Assembly: GCA_029641185.1 (NCBI GenBank)
Contig: JAPWGK010000026.1
Location: forward strand, 372,001 to 436,000
Source: Pseudofabraea citricarpa
Taxonomy: Eukaryota; Ascomycota; Leotiomycetes; Helotiales; Dermateaceae
Length of the DNA stretch: 64,000 nt
Reading direction: 5' to 3'
Part shown: positions 1-10,250 of the stretch, in pieces
How positions within the stretch are numbered: the stretch's first letter is position 1
How the letters are laid out: the number at the start of each line of letters is the position of its first letter
The notes under the pieces: model-generated
Seen by the model: only the letters and a program-made list of their open reading frames with translations
Told to the model about the DNA's origin: nothing
Database searches by the model: none
Position numbers and translations under genes: made by a program

Positions 1-2749
1 AGAATGTTCTTCTTGCGAGCTTTCCCTTTTCCTTTCCCTTTTTCGAAAGGATCTTTTTTCTCGATCATCAGCATCGGTATGGTATTTCTATCTACCTTCA
101 TACACACATACCTCTACACCAAGAGAGGGAGAGGGAGAGGGAGATGGAGATGGGGAAGTCTGCCACTGAAGAAAACACAACGTGGCTCCCGTCACTGACT
201 CACTCACTCACTCACTCGTGACTCGTAACTCGTAACTCACGAGCATAGAGCAAGTATAACAATAACAGCAACGGCTTAAGGATGTTAGGAGGGAAAACAC
301 TAAAAACACATTCTCCACTATAATAAAATAAAATAGGAACGGAAATTAGATAGGCTGAGCTTTTGGTTACTAATCGTCAGGCTCCCGAAAGGAGAACTAG
401 ATCACTAGGGAAGAGATAGATTATTTAAGAAGTTTTTATAGAAGAGTAGAATTTGGAAATAAGAATTTAGGATTTGGGATTGGAAACTTGGGGAGCGGTG
501 TTATTTGACGTTTTTCTTTCCTTTCCCTTTTTCTCTTTTATAGTGGTGGTAGTAATTATAATAATAAGGGGAGGAAGTTGGACGTACTCGCTTATTCTTT
601 TCTTTAACCTTTTATATATCCTTACTTGGGCTTTACAAATAAGCTAGGGCTTTTGTTTGTTTCTCTGAGTCTGCGGGACATTTACCTCCTGGTCCTTCTA
701 CTCTGGAATTACAACAGCAGGTATACTGACAACCAGAGTAATATTGACAACAGCATTGAAAGAGAAGGCAGGGGGAAAATGGGAAAATATACTGCCGGCC
801 GTGAAACCAGCCGCTGTCAGAAGATACTGGCTTTCTGGCTGGCTCCCCAACTCCCTGCTGGCTCAGTCAGATACTTCTGTCTGACGCGGAAATGTTATTG
901 CGAGGTGTGGTGTGGTATGCTAAGTATGTCGCTCTTTTTCAGGTGGGGGTTTAAATACTTTTGCCTGCTACTAACAAGTAGTTGCGACTTGTTTCTTCTT
1001 CAAATTTCCTGTCAGGTGGGGGGAGGACTTGTAAGTGTAGAGTAGGAAGAGCGAAAGGAGACAACGGTGGGATTGCTATATTCGGGTGTTACTCTACCAT
1101 ATCATTGCAGCTTTTCTTTTCGTTCTTAAGATCTAGCCTCCGGGTTCCTTTTCAAGGATAATTCGAATTACTCTAAGCGACGAGATGCAGGAATTTGTCC
1201 TCGCTTTTGTGCTGAGTTCTTGTGTATATGAAGATATCAGATGCTAGAAGAAAGAGAAAGTTGATCTAACATAATATCTATAACGTCTGACACGGGACAT
1301 GGAAACTCTTATGATTCTTCTTTCCAGGAAAGTTCACGAATAACAGATTCAAAAATTTCATAAATCCGGGCTCATGGATATCCAATATGATCAGATATTA
1401 ACTCGCAGAAGTTTTTTCATATGTATAAGCCTTTCTGTACTGACTGCATGTGTGTGCGCCCATTAAGTAAAAGGCTGAGTGTTTGTAAGCGCGCGCTAAA
1501 ATGAACAATTTACCCCGAGCGAAGCGCAACATGTACGGCAGGGCTTATTGGAGCAACTGAAAATTCTATCCGAGAGAATGGTGAGACGACAGAGGATTTA
1601 ACAATTTTCATGCTACTGTCTAGCTGGTATTGCTGTCATGTCTAAATAAACACCTCTAGGTCATTTTGTGACGAGTCCCTCATGCTAACGCTTGGATCGA
1701 GTCAGGTAATGACAGTCCCCACTCAACTCATGGTACGAGAAAGCTATCTTCTGAAGCTGTACCACACCAAACTTGGATCTAACATTCTGCATAAAATAAA
1801 TATACACATCTCACCTCACCTCTCTGTGCGGTCGCGTATTTTCTCCGTTTCTTTAGCGAGCATAGAACTCCTCGTCATGTGATGATGTCATTCTTCTTGA
1901 TCAGAATTGAGCCGCAACGAAATACGAGGTATCATGATCCAATATAGAAGACACAAGAAGCCAAAGACACATCAAGCTTTTCTACGCAAAGAAATTAACG
2001 CAGCTTAAGTAGAAACCCGCGCAGCTTATTTTCGAAAGGGGCCGGGCTCGCCTAAAGGGTAAAGGGAGGATCATTTCGGTTAGGGGGGTTGAAACAAGGG
2101 GGTGGAGTCTAAACATATGAAGAACAATCTTTGAGAAACAACCAACGTCGTAAGCGACGCGTTTGGAGTTGATGATTCCTCCATACGTTCATCTCTTTCC
2201 CATGTTTCCCACGCGCCCGCACCTGCTTGTCGGTCGTCGGGTCTGGTTTCTATGCGCCACAATATCGAGGGGCATGGCATGACCAAACACCTTCCCACTT
2301 CGAGCCGCAATCCTTCTCCTATGGCCAATTCTTCAATACCGATGAAACCACTTGGCAGCCCGAGCCGTAGATACATCATATGGCCAGCAGCAGGGCGGTC
2401 AATCTTCAGCTCTGCAATGTGCTCTGGAGCTCGTTAATTCGCGACAGACCTCATCTCACTCGCGAGCAAGCGCTGGTGGTCATGGGAGTCTAAGGTTCTG
2501 TATAAGTAGTCTGTTATCCTTTACCCTTTTACCCTTTCTCTTATCCCTCACCAGTCATCTTTGAGAGTTTTATTTCTTGTCCTTGTCTACCACATTCTTT
2601 TCTCTTGGAACCGTTTTTTGCCGTCCATACACATTCTTTTTTTGCCAGCCAACCAATCCAATCCAATCCACTACCTTCGTTCAAGAGAGAAATCCCGGTT
2701 CCCGCGCCAGTCGCCCTTTTTAGCCTATCCAGCAAGTTCGGTATTCATC
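1..2749. other. Gene-free region with low-complexity tracts
   Basis: No reading frame here has both a convincing ATG and protein-like composition. The start is purine/pyrimidine biased: GAGGGA-type repeats lie near 123-155 and an ACTC tetranucleotide run near 198-217. The last few hundred bases are probably promoter and 5' UTR of the LPMO-like gene, with a pyrimidine-rich stretch at 2500-2660. Confidence 0.5.
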
Positions 2750-3577
2750 ATGCAGTACACTTCTTCCATCCTCGTCGCCGCCGCTGGCTTGATCACTTCC
2801 GTCTCCGCACATGGAGCATTCTCCGACCCCACTCCCCGGTCTGCTGGTACGGCCATGGAGGCCGGCTGTGGGCAGCAGGTCTTCAACAACCAAGCATCCG
2901 ACAGCTTTGGTAACATCCAGGGGATGCTGCAAGTAGCCGCATCACAGTCGGATTTCGATGCGGCGGCATGCAACATCTGGCTCTGCAAGGGTTTCAAGTA
3001 CGACGACAACACGGCCAACGTGCAATCATGGACCGCTGGCCAAGTCGTTCCTATAACATTCGACATCCGCGCTCCTCACGCCGGTGTTGCTAATGTTTCC
3101 ATCGTCGACACCGCTACCAACACCATTATTGGCAGCCCGCTCGTGTCGTATGATGACTTTGCCAACAACGCCCGTCCGACTGAGGCCGACCAGCTCAACT
3201 TCTCCATCACCATCCCGTCGGATCTCGGCAGTGCTTGTGCTACTGCTGGAGCCTGTGTTGTGCAGCACTACTGGGATGCCGCATCCATCGACCAGACCTA
3301 CGAGTCTTGTATCGATTTCACCGTTGGCGGAACTGGTGGATCGGCTGGCGGATCTGGGTCTTCATCTGTTGCCGTCTCCTCTTCCACCCTCGCAGCTACC
3401 TCATCCGCTGCCCCAGTTGCCACCTCCGCAAGCGCTGTTCCAACGACCCTTCAGACCGCGGCATCGTCCTCCGCTGTCGTCCCAACGACCCTCCAAACTT
3501 TGGTAGCTTCATCCGCTTCCGCGTCCGTCGTACCAACCGCCACTGCTTCTCCCGAGGAGGAGTACGAGTGCTCATAG
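2750..3577 (+). CDS. Secreted LPMO-like protein (AA16-like)
   Basis: A single exon encodes 275 residues. The frame is open upstream, but the ATG at 2750 places a signal peptide (1-20, ending SVSA) directly before His21, so cleavage exposes an N-terminal HGAF. That exposed histidine, a second histidine in RAPHAG (His110), the early P-T-P-R segment, the ACG-type cysteine near 40 and a final QTYESCIDF strand are the layout of copper LPMOs of the chitin-binding-4/AA16 type. In that family His1 and an internal His form the copper brace for oxidative cleavage of polysaccharides. Residues 193-270 are a Ser/Ala/Thr/Val-rich linker. No CBM1 follows, and the protein stops at EEEYECS without a clear GPI hydrophobic tail. 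LPMO type is well supported; the AA16 assignment is from memory of the family pattern. Confidence 0.75.
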   Translation: MQYTSSILVAAAGLITSVSAHGAFSDPTPRSAGTAMEAGCGQQVFNNQASDSFGNIQGMLQVAASQSDFDAAACNIWLCKGFKYDDNTANVQSWTAGQVVPITFDIRAPHAGVANVSIVDTATNTIIGSPLVSYDDFANNARPTEADQLNFSITIPSDLGSACATAGACVVQHYWDAASIDQTYESCIDFTVGGTGGSAGGSGSSSVAVSSSTLAATSSAAPVATSASAVPTTLQTAASSSAVVPTTLQTLVASSASASVVPTATASPEEEYECS

Positions 3578-3961
3578 ATCCCGTACAGCAACAAAAACAC
3601 CAAAGATTTCTTAGGGCTGAGAATTGAACTCGGTCCTCCCTTTTTTGCTTCCGGCATGGCGTGTCAAGAGGGGGATAGAAAAGTCTCAGAGAGACAGTTT
3701 TTCCCGTGCGTGCTTGCTTGCATTATCTTCTTGTATATAAACAAAGACATAAAACCTATTAGAGAAATAGAATTTCCGTAACAACTCTTCACACTCGCGT
3801 TTTGGATCATGGGTAATTTTCACTTGCATAATCGATAATTCTTTGGTAGGTGTTTGGGGGATTTTCTATTGTTATCGTTTTGGAAACTCCTATTTTATGC
3901 AAAACTCGCTAAAATACAAATAGCTCAGCTGCTCAGCTGCTCGTCTTTCACAGCTCGCAGT
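3578..3961. other. Short convergent intergenic region
   Basis: This lies between the 3' ends of the LPMO-like gene and the CoA-transferase gene. It is presumably 3' UTR and terminator sequence. I see no gene. Confidence 0.4.
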
Positions 3962-5713
3962 TCACAACCATGCAACCTCTTCCTTCTTCTGGTAGCAATA
4001 CGGCACACTAGGCGTTCTCCAAACCGGCGTACTCTCACCCTCTAGCTTGACCACCGGTCTCAAGAAACTCAACTTTTTACCTTGGAAAGCCGACTTCTCA
4101 AAACTTTGAAAGACTTCAGAATCCTCCTTCAGCTGCTCGCCAAAGACACGCTTCCACCCATCCCAGACCGTAAACAGCAGTTCGAAAACATGATGTTCAC
4201 CTCTCATAGGCGCCCACTGGAATCTCTCATGGCACTTCGCCACTGTCTCAGGTGAATACAGACCAATCTCGGGCCGCAGCGCATACGTATTGACGGTTGT
4301 CAGTGAAGAATGAACATGATAGCTACCACCCTTGACAGCTCGATCACGCAGGGCCATCATGGCACCCAATGCGCCTACCAAGCCCGTCGTCATATCCGAG
4401 ATTGGGAGAGAAGGCAATACGGATTCGCCATCAGGCAGGTTCAGGGCTCGGCCAGTCACATACGCAGCGCCTGAGGCGGAATCGGCAATCTGCTGCCACC
4501 CGCCGCGCTCGGCGTACGGCCCATTGGTGCCATAGCAGTTCTCGGAAAGATAGATGTAGCCCTTCTCTCTCTCGGCTGCCATACGTAGGAAATCTGGCAG
4601 GCCGAGCCCGAACTTCGGCAGCTTGTTGATGCGGAATCCCTGGATGAAGACGTCGCAGTCCTTCAACAGCGAGTGCAGGTGTGCGAGATCTGACGGGTCT
4701 CGCATGTCTAGCGCGATGGTGCGCTTCCCGGCGTTGAGGGTTAGTTGCATGATGTTTATGTCGATGAGATGGGAGGCGTTGATGCGGATCACGTCTGCAC
4801 CGTACGAGGAGAGGATGTTTCCGACCGTGGGACCGGCGATGATGCGGGTCATCTCCACAACCTTGACACCAGCGAGAGGCCGTTTATCAGATGGCGAGAC
4901 GGGAGGGAACGAGATAGGTGGTGTAGGGATAGCGTGTGGTTGAGGACGAACATCGACGAACGGACGAGCAGCAAGCGATTTCCCCATCTCACTCTCGTTC
5001 CAATCCTGCGGCGTGAAGCAGATACTGCCACAGAACCCGTGGATGATATTGAACATCTCGAGCTCCTCGGGCGACTTCTGTCTCGTGTACGACGCGATGT
5101 AAGACCATGCTTCGACATTCGACGTGCATGCTGCGTCGGGATCTAGTCCCATCGCCTTCAGCATGGCAACGGCCGCAAGCGAGCCGTGGATCTGATACCA
5201 CACTCCCTCCTTTTTCGTCGGATAGATAGCCGTCGCGCGGTATTTCAGTGGTGTCGAATACCAACCCTGTTCGAAATCGGGCACGAGCCCATCTAGTTTC
5301 TTCTGCTTGACTATGGATATCATATCCTCGCCGCCGATATAACCACAGCCGACAGTTGCGAACCAGAATGCGGCATGTGTGGTGTTGACCGTGACGGATG
5401 GTGATTGAGGAAGTCCTCGTAGAGACAGAATCTCATTTGCTACAACGCCCGTCATGCCATGAAGGGCAGAGGCTATCGAAATGGCCTTGAGTGGGCCTGG
5501 CAGCACCGGGAATGCATCACCCTCAAATTTGACTTTGGAGAGTGCTGCATCGTCGCTTGTGAAGCCTGGTGTTTGTGAAGCTAAGATTCTGAAAATCCGT
5601 TCTGTGTCTTCCGGCACGGGCGTGAAGGTTTTGTCTGTATGTGTTCCTGGCCCGTAGACCGAGGGAGTCGTTGCATGCTGTTCAGGCATTGTGAGATATG
5701 AATGAAAAGACAC
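3962..5713 (-). CDS. CoA-transferase family III (CaiB/BaiF-like)
   Basis: A single exon encodes 583 residues; a second in-frame ATG at 5689 could be the true start. Family III enzymes move CoA between carboxylic acids through an aspartyl-CoA thioester. The canonical half begins near 279 with PLAGVKVVEMTRIIAGP and continues through YGADVIRI, LDMRDP and the SENCYGTNGPYAERGGW segment. PISDMTTG (Asp440) matches the catalytic-aspartate segment of the family. Residues 1-270 look like a diverged CaiB-like half (LRGLPQSPSVTVNTTHAAFW, then DPDAACTSN), so the protein is two-lobed and longer than the roughly 400-residue bacterial enzymes. It starts 760 bp from, and divergent to, the carnitine/3-hydroxyacyl-CoA dehydrogenase-like gene, which suggests co-regulation. 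The acid substrate cannot be read from sequence; carnitine-like and 2-methyl or hydroxy acids are possibilities. Confidence 0.88.
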   Translation of the reverse strand: MSFHSYLTMPEQHATTPSVYGPGTHTDKTFTPVPEDTERIFRILASQTPGFTSDDAALSKVKFEGDAFPVLPGPLKAISIASALHGMTGVVANEILSLRGLPQSPSVTVNTTHAAFWFATVGCGYIGGEDMISIVKQKKLDGLVPDFEQGWYSTPLKYRATAIYPTKKEGVWYQIHGSLAAVAMLKAMGLDPDAACTSNVEAWSYIASYTRQKSPEELEMFNIIHGFCGSICFTPQDWNESEMGKSLAARPFVDVRPQPHAIPTPPISFPPVSPSDKRPLAGVKVVEMTRIIAGPTVGNILSSYGADVIRINASHLIDINIMQLTLNAGKRTIALDMRDPSDLAHLHSLLKDCDVFIQGFRINKLPKFGLGLPDFLRMAAEREKGYIYLSENCYGTNGPYAERGGWQQIADSASGAAYVTGRALNLPDGESVLPSLPISDMTTGLVGALGAMMALRDRAVKGGSYHVHSSLTTVNTYALRPEIGLYSPETVAKCHERFQWAPMRGEHHVFELLFTVWDGWKRVFGEQLKEDSEVFQSFEKSAFQGKKLSFLRPVVKLEGESTPVWRTPSVPYCYQKKEEVAWL

Positions 5714-6473
5714 AAAGATGGTAAGATTTTGTAGAGAGGAAAAGTGAACAGACTTGGAAATTGAGGAAGATTGGCATGAAGAAAGACTTACCTATATAGG
5801 TACTTATTGAATTACTGATGAAGTAAGTACACACAAACAAGTTATACAACACCAATGCTTACTATTTTTCGTATCAGTTGATGGGAGCTCCGTCTCATCG
5901 GTGCTCGACTTACTCGCGCAGAAAGACGGACACTCCGTCCCACAATGGCAGACATGCATTGCTGTCCTCGCCCCGCTACTCAAGTCTCTCCCCACATGTA
6001 CAGCGACCCCCAACTGAAAAGAACGAGAAACCGAACCACGTCATTCGGAAAAAAAAGAAAAAAATTGAAATGCCTCATCTTCTCTGACGAGCTCGGGAAA
6101 ATAGGACGACGAGTGCCGAGATATTCCAAGACCCTTGGTTCCGAGTGCCGGCGCCCCCGCCTTTACGGACGTAAGTGACTTGTTTTTCTCGACATCCATG
6201 CTCGCCATGTTTTTCTTTGAGTCTTCTTCCCCTTGGCTCAGGTATGACACGCGGGTAGGGCTGCAGCGATTGATTACTAGTCATGGATACCAAGAAGCAG
6301 GTACGTAGCTGGTTGAGGCTGTTAGCTGTTGACTTGGTGGTAGCTTCTATATATCAATTGCCAGCCAGGTAATATTTCTCTCTCTCTGTGTTTTCGTTTT
6401 TTTTGATCTCAAGTAGCAATCAAACTTGCCCCTGTTTTTACTCGCTTCTCTCTCAAATTCATCATTTTAGATC
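5714..6473. promoter_or_regulatory. Divergent promoter, CoA-transferase / dehydrogenase
   Basis: This 760-bp region is shared by two divergent genes of likely related metabolism. A 14-bp palindrome with a central TATA (TACCTATATAGGTA, 5789-5802) lies about 80 bp upstream of the CoA-transferase ATG. A TATATAT element near 6347 lies about 125 bp upstream of the dehydrogenase ATG and is followed by a CT-rich leader. Confidence 0.5.
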
Positions 6474-7442
6474 ATGTCTGCTGCTCCATCTATCAAGAAA
6501 GTCACCATTATCGGTAGTGGCTCCATCGGTGCTTCCTGGGCAGCTTTATTTCTGGCCCACGGTCTCGAGACGGTCGTCTACGACATCAATCCTTCGGCCA
6601 AAGACTTCCTATATTCTCTCGTTGACGGTGCACTCCCAGTATTACAAAGACTAGGAAATTCAACGAGAACAGATGCAAAGTCATCTGATATAACCTTCAC
6701 GACCGACCTCAGCTCAGCACTGAAGGATACGGATTTCGTACAGGAGAACGGGCCGGAGAGATTGCAATTCAAGCAAGAGCTATTCACCGACATCACGAAG
6801 CATGTGCGGGACGATACGATTATTGCGACGTCGTCGAGTGGATTATCATGCTCGTCGATCCAGGAAGGCGTAGCCTCACACCCAGAACGCTGTGTTGTCG
6901 GCCACCCATTCAACCCACCACATCTGATCCCTCTAGTCGAGGTGGTAGGCGGGAGACAAACATCCAGCTCGACAATCGAGCGCACACTGGCTTTCTACAA
7001 CAGCGTCGGCAAGAAAGCCGTGCATGTCAAGAAAGAAGCTCGCGGCCACATCGCCAACCGGCTCCAGGCGGCTCTGATGCGCGAGATGATGTACCTCCTC
7101 CAGAACGACGTGTGCACCGTCCCGGATCTGGAGGATGCCATGCAGTACGGGCCGGGCTTGAGATGGGGCGTCATGGGCCCGAATCTGCTCTTCCATCTCG
7201 GCGGTGGCCCCGCGGGCATTCAGCATATGGCCGATCACCTCCTCGAGCCTATGATGACCTGGTATGCCGAGACAGATCCAGTTGTCGACGAGGAGCTGAA
7301 GAGGAAGTGGGTTGAGGGCACGATGGATGTTGTGAACGGCAGGAGATTCGAGGATCTGGCTAGGCAGAGGGATGAGGAGATTATTGAATTGTTGAAGATT
7401 CAAAAGGCGTATGCGGCTGATAGTGGTGATGTGCAGAAATAG
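6474..7442 (+). CDS. Carnitine/3-hydroxyacyl-CoA dehydrogenase-like protein
   Basis: A single exon encodes 322 residues and the ATG lies just after a CT-rich leader. The N-terminal Rossmann fold has GSGSIG at 14-19, and an acidic residue ends beta-2 (VYDIN), pointing to NAD rather than NADP. ENGPE (91-95), the SSSGLS segment (120-125), GHPFNPPHLIPLVEV (His144 as candidate catalytic histidine) and ARGHIANRLQAAL are the family signature. The C-terminal segment GPGLRWGVMGP followed by a Gly-rich stretch resembles L-carnitine dehydrogenase and lambda-crystallin/gulonate dehydrogenase types more than long-chain beta-oxidation enzymes. Expected role: NAD-dependent oxidation of a 3-hydroxy acid or acyl-CoA. 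The divergent CoA-transferase neighbour fits a carnitine-like catabolic step, which is an inference. Confidence 0.85.
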   Translation: MSAAPSIKKVTIIGSGSIGASWAALFLAHGLETVVYDINPSAKDFLYSLVDGALPVLQRLGNSTRTDAKSSDITFTTDLSSALKDTDFVQENGPERLQFKQELFTDITKHVRDDTIIATSSSGLSCSSIQEGVASHPERCVVGHPFNPPHLIPLVEVVGGRQTSSSTIERTLAFYNSVGKKAVHVKKEARGHIANRLQAALMREMMYLLQNDVCTVPDLEDAMQYGPGLRWGVMGPNLLFHLGGGPAGIQHMADHLLEPMMTWYAETDPVVDEELKRKWVEGTMDVVNGRRFEDLARQRDEEIIELLKIQKAYAADSGDVQK

Positions 7443-8238
7443 ACGTGCACTTGTATTATAATATAAATATACCCCGAAAAAGACCTTGGAGAAACTCCCT
7501 AGAAAAGATGTGCACCTGAAAATTCACACTTGTCATGCTCGTGATGCTCTGTAGGAAGCTGTTGAGGTTTGGTGTACAACCATTATACTCTGTACTCTAG
7601 ATACCGTACGCGACAGCCTGTAAATCCAGGGGACTTCCACCTACAGAATGACCGAACATCTAGAATTTAGCGAGCCGACCGACTGTCTACCTGAGTGCTC
7701 GCAACGAAGCGATATCGCGCAACAGGCCCACACTCAGTGCCACTGCAAAACTGCAAAGGCTCTGCTCTGTTGTCATACCGAAACTCTGCCGTGGTCGACG
7801 TCGACACAAGAAGAAGATCAAGAACAAGAAAGGCGTGTGCTTATTCAGCGACTCGCCGTGGATCCTGATGACGTAAATGTACCTGACTCGAGTTTACGTC
7901 CGCAAGAACCTCTGATCTACGTCTAGGTTCAGCACGACGTACAATGCTTGCCATGGGTAGGTTGGTACGTTTTTTTTCTTTTTCTTTTCTGGCGCCGTTC
8001 AACCTGTTCGGCATCATAGATCTTATGGCCCTGGCGAACGATACGGCTGTACGGCTCTCGATCGGATCTATTAACAGTAAGTGAATTCTTCATAAAAGCA
8101 GGTGGGCATTCTCTCTTCCAACCCGATTTATATATCCATTTTCATTGAATCTCCCAAACAATCATAGAATTTCAATACTTTACCAAAATCTTCTTTGTTA
8201 TTGTTAATACATATATCTCTCGGGTCGAGATTCTCATC
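7443..8238. other. Intergenic with promoter of the YWTD gene
   Basis: This region carries only the weak ORF listed at 7648-7926. A TTTATATAT element near 8125-8135 lies about 110 bp upstream of the next ATG and probably belongs to that promoter. Confidence 0.4.
7648..7926 (+). CDS. Weak hypothetical ORF, 92 residues
   Basis: The frame has an ATG start and encodes 92 residues with several cysteines in its first half and a Gln/Glu-rich middle. No signal peptide or known domain is visible. It sits in the spacer between the dehydrogenase and YWTD genes and may be chance. Confidence 0.15.
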   Translation: MTEHLEFSEPTDCLPECSQRSDIAQQAHTQCHCKTAKALLCCHTETLPWSTSTQEEDQEQERRVLIQRLAVDPDDVNVPDSSLRPQEPLIYV

Positions 8239-9177
8239 ATGGGTTCAATATCCCAAGGAAGTCTATACTTCCTCGACGTCAACCTCAGCGCGTTTCCAAA
8301 CCACAGCGGCCGAATCCTGACATGCAAGGTCGACGGGTCAGAACTGCTCGAAGTCATGACGGGGATGAAATACATGCCCGATGGAATCGTAGCCGATGTG
8401 GAGAACGGCCACATTTACTGGACGAACATGGGAGCATCGATGAGCAATCCGGACGACGGGTCAATACAGCGGTGCGACTTTGACGGGAGCAACGTCACGA
8501 CGATCGTGCCGACAGGAATCCTACACACGCCGAAACAGATCACGCTCGCGCGGCCGAGGAACGGGAGGCCGAGCCTGTACTGGTGCGATCGGGAAGGAAT
8601 GAGGGTCATGCGGTGTGCACTCGATGGCAGCGATGTTGAAGTTCTCGTCCAGACGGGTGAAGGTGAAGATGACCGCGCCCACAAGGAGAACTGGTGTGTT
8701 GGCATCGCTGTCGATGCAGAGGCTGGCATCATGTACTGGAGCCAGAAAGGCCCCTCGAAGGGCAACCAGGGCAAGATCCTTACGGCACCTGCGTATCTCC
8801 CGCCTGGACAACGTCCAGACGCCAGGTCGGATATCGACGTCTTGCTGCAGGGGCTGCCCGAGCCAATTGATCTCCATATCGACGTGCCTCAGCAGACTCT
8901 CTACTGGACAGATCGCGGCGATCCACCGCGTGGGAATACCGTCAATTGCTTAGACCTTAAGCTAGCCGTTCCTGCTGGAGAGAAGCGCAAGGAACGGATC
9001 CTGACCAGGAAGTTACATGAGGGTATTGGATTGGCTGTCGATGAGCTGAACCAGATGATGTATTTCACTGATTTGGCCGGTGGCGTCTATTCTGCTCGCT
9101 TGGATGGCTCGCATAAGAAAACACTGTTTGCCGATGTTGGGGACTGTACCGGAATCGCTTTTGTACCCGGTCAGTAG
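8239..9177 (+). CDS. YWTD beta-propeller protein
   Basis: A single exon encodes 312 residues. Five blade-like repeats carry YWTD-class signatures (HIYWTN, LYWCD, MYWSQ, LYWTD, MYFTD), each preceded by a segment in which a DG-rich strand reports a value (CKVDGSE, CDFDGSN, CALDGSD, ARLDGSH). This is the LDL-receptor class-B type six-bladed propeller, related to SMP-30-like folds. No signal peptide or transmembrane segment is seen, so a soluble cytosolic form is likely. Fungal stand-alone members have no settled biochemical role; a lactonase-like or ligand-binding function is possible. It follows the dehydrogenase gene on the same strand and may belong to the same catabolic unit. Confidence 0.8.
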   Translation: MGSISQGSLYFLDVNLSAFPNHSGRILTCKVDGSELLEVMTGMKYMPDGIVADVENGHIYWTNMGASMSNPDDGSIQRCDFDGSNVTTIVPTGILHTPKQITLARPRNGRPSLYWCDREGMRVMRCALDGSDVEVLVQTGEGEDDRAHKENWCVGIAVDAEAGIMYWSQKGPSKGNQGKILTAPAYLPPGQRPDARSDIDVLLQGLPEPIDLHIDVPQQTLYWTDRGDPPRGNTVNCLDLKLAVPAGEKRKERILTRKLHEGIGLAVDELNQMMYFTDLAGGVYSARLDGSHKKTLFADVGDCTGIAFVPGQ

Positions 9178-10250
9178 AGTACTGTAAGGCAAATTATTGA
9201 GGTATACCCATCTTGATTATGGGTTTAGAATGTGCCTGCTCGTGTCCCAATGTCATAGATAACTACGGCTCTGGACTCCGGGAAGCTTATGGCTTGGAGC
9301 AGAAAGAGCCTTGAACTGATGCTATAATGAGAGTTTTTATACTTCATCTTGTACCGTACATGGAGAGATGTAAGATAGAGGTTATGACTGGATTGCCGTG
9401 CTGGAACTTTAATGGGAGGACACTTCGGCAAGGCAAGCTTAGAACTCGAGTATCTAAAGGAGAGACACTGAATTAGAACGAGAGCAACTACTACCTAGAG
9501 AACGGAAAATCTGTTGACGAGAAGGCGTATAGCGGGATAATATTTCGCTAGTATAAATGCTTGTATTGATGAGCCGATCGTCCTTGGTCCGGCTACGAGT
9601 TGAGCACATAGCGAACCGAGATATTGCTCCCATTTAAATATTTTTGGTCCTGATATTGTTGTCTCAAGCTTGGCTGGGTTTCAGTAAGGGAGTATAGTGC
9701 TATAAGGACTTCTCAATTTTGCCTATCATGTATAGCAGAGCGGACAGGTTGCGCAATCCTTCCTGGTCTATGGTCGTATGTGACAATAAATAAGCTCTTC
9801 AAAACGATTATGTGTAGAGTAACCATTTAGCGCGTCGCGTTCAACCGGCTGAAACCTTTATGAAACGGTGAGGTGTGAGCCTAGAAACCCGTGCAGGGCT
9901 AATCACGACTTTTAGACACCCAGACAACTTGGGAGAGACTCAGCAGCCTAGCTTTACGTGTACCATTTCGTTGAATTCTTTCTTTCCACAGCATATAATT
10001 ACTAAGGTAGTAGTTGAAGGTGTGTTCGATGTTGTGCATAGCTAAAGATATCGCAAATTAATTGTTTGACTGACCGTCTGACTGACTAGTACACGATATC
10101 TATCCAGAAGTGCGGCGGACTTTTGATAAATTTTTACGAGAGAAGGTCAGATGTGGATAGTGTACCAGAACTGCCTTATCATTGGGTTACTGCCAATTTT
10201 CTTCAGCGAAGACAAATGCTGCTAGCTTGATAAGAATACCAAAGCCGAAT
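9178..10250. other. AT-rich intergenic region
   Basis: No gene was recognised. It lies between the YWTD gene and the HET-domain gene, and its composition is more AT-rich than that of the flanking genes. Confidence 0.4.

Noticed and set aside
626..1045. 139-codon plus-strand frame in the left gene-free region
   Set aside because: It begins at TTG, has low-complexity, non-protein-like composition and no domain or splice context.
6848..7403. Long overlapping frames on both strands within the dehydrogenase gene
   Set aside because: They lack family motifs, whereas the 6474-7442 frame carries a complete Rossmann enzyme signature.
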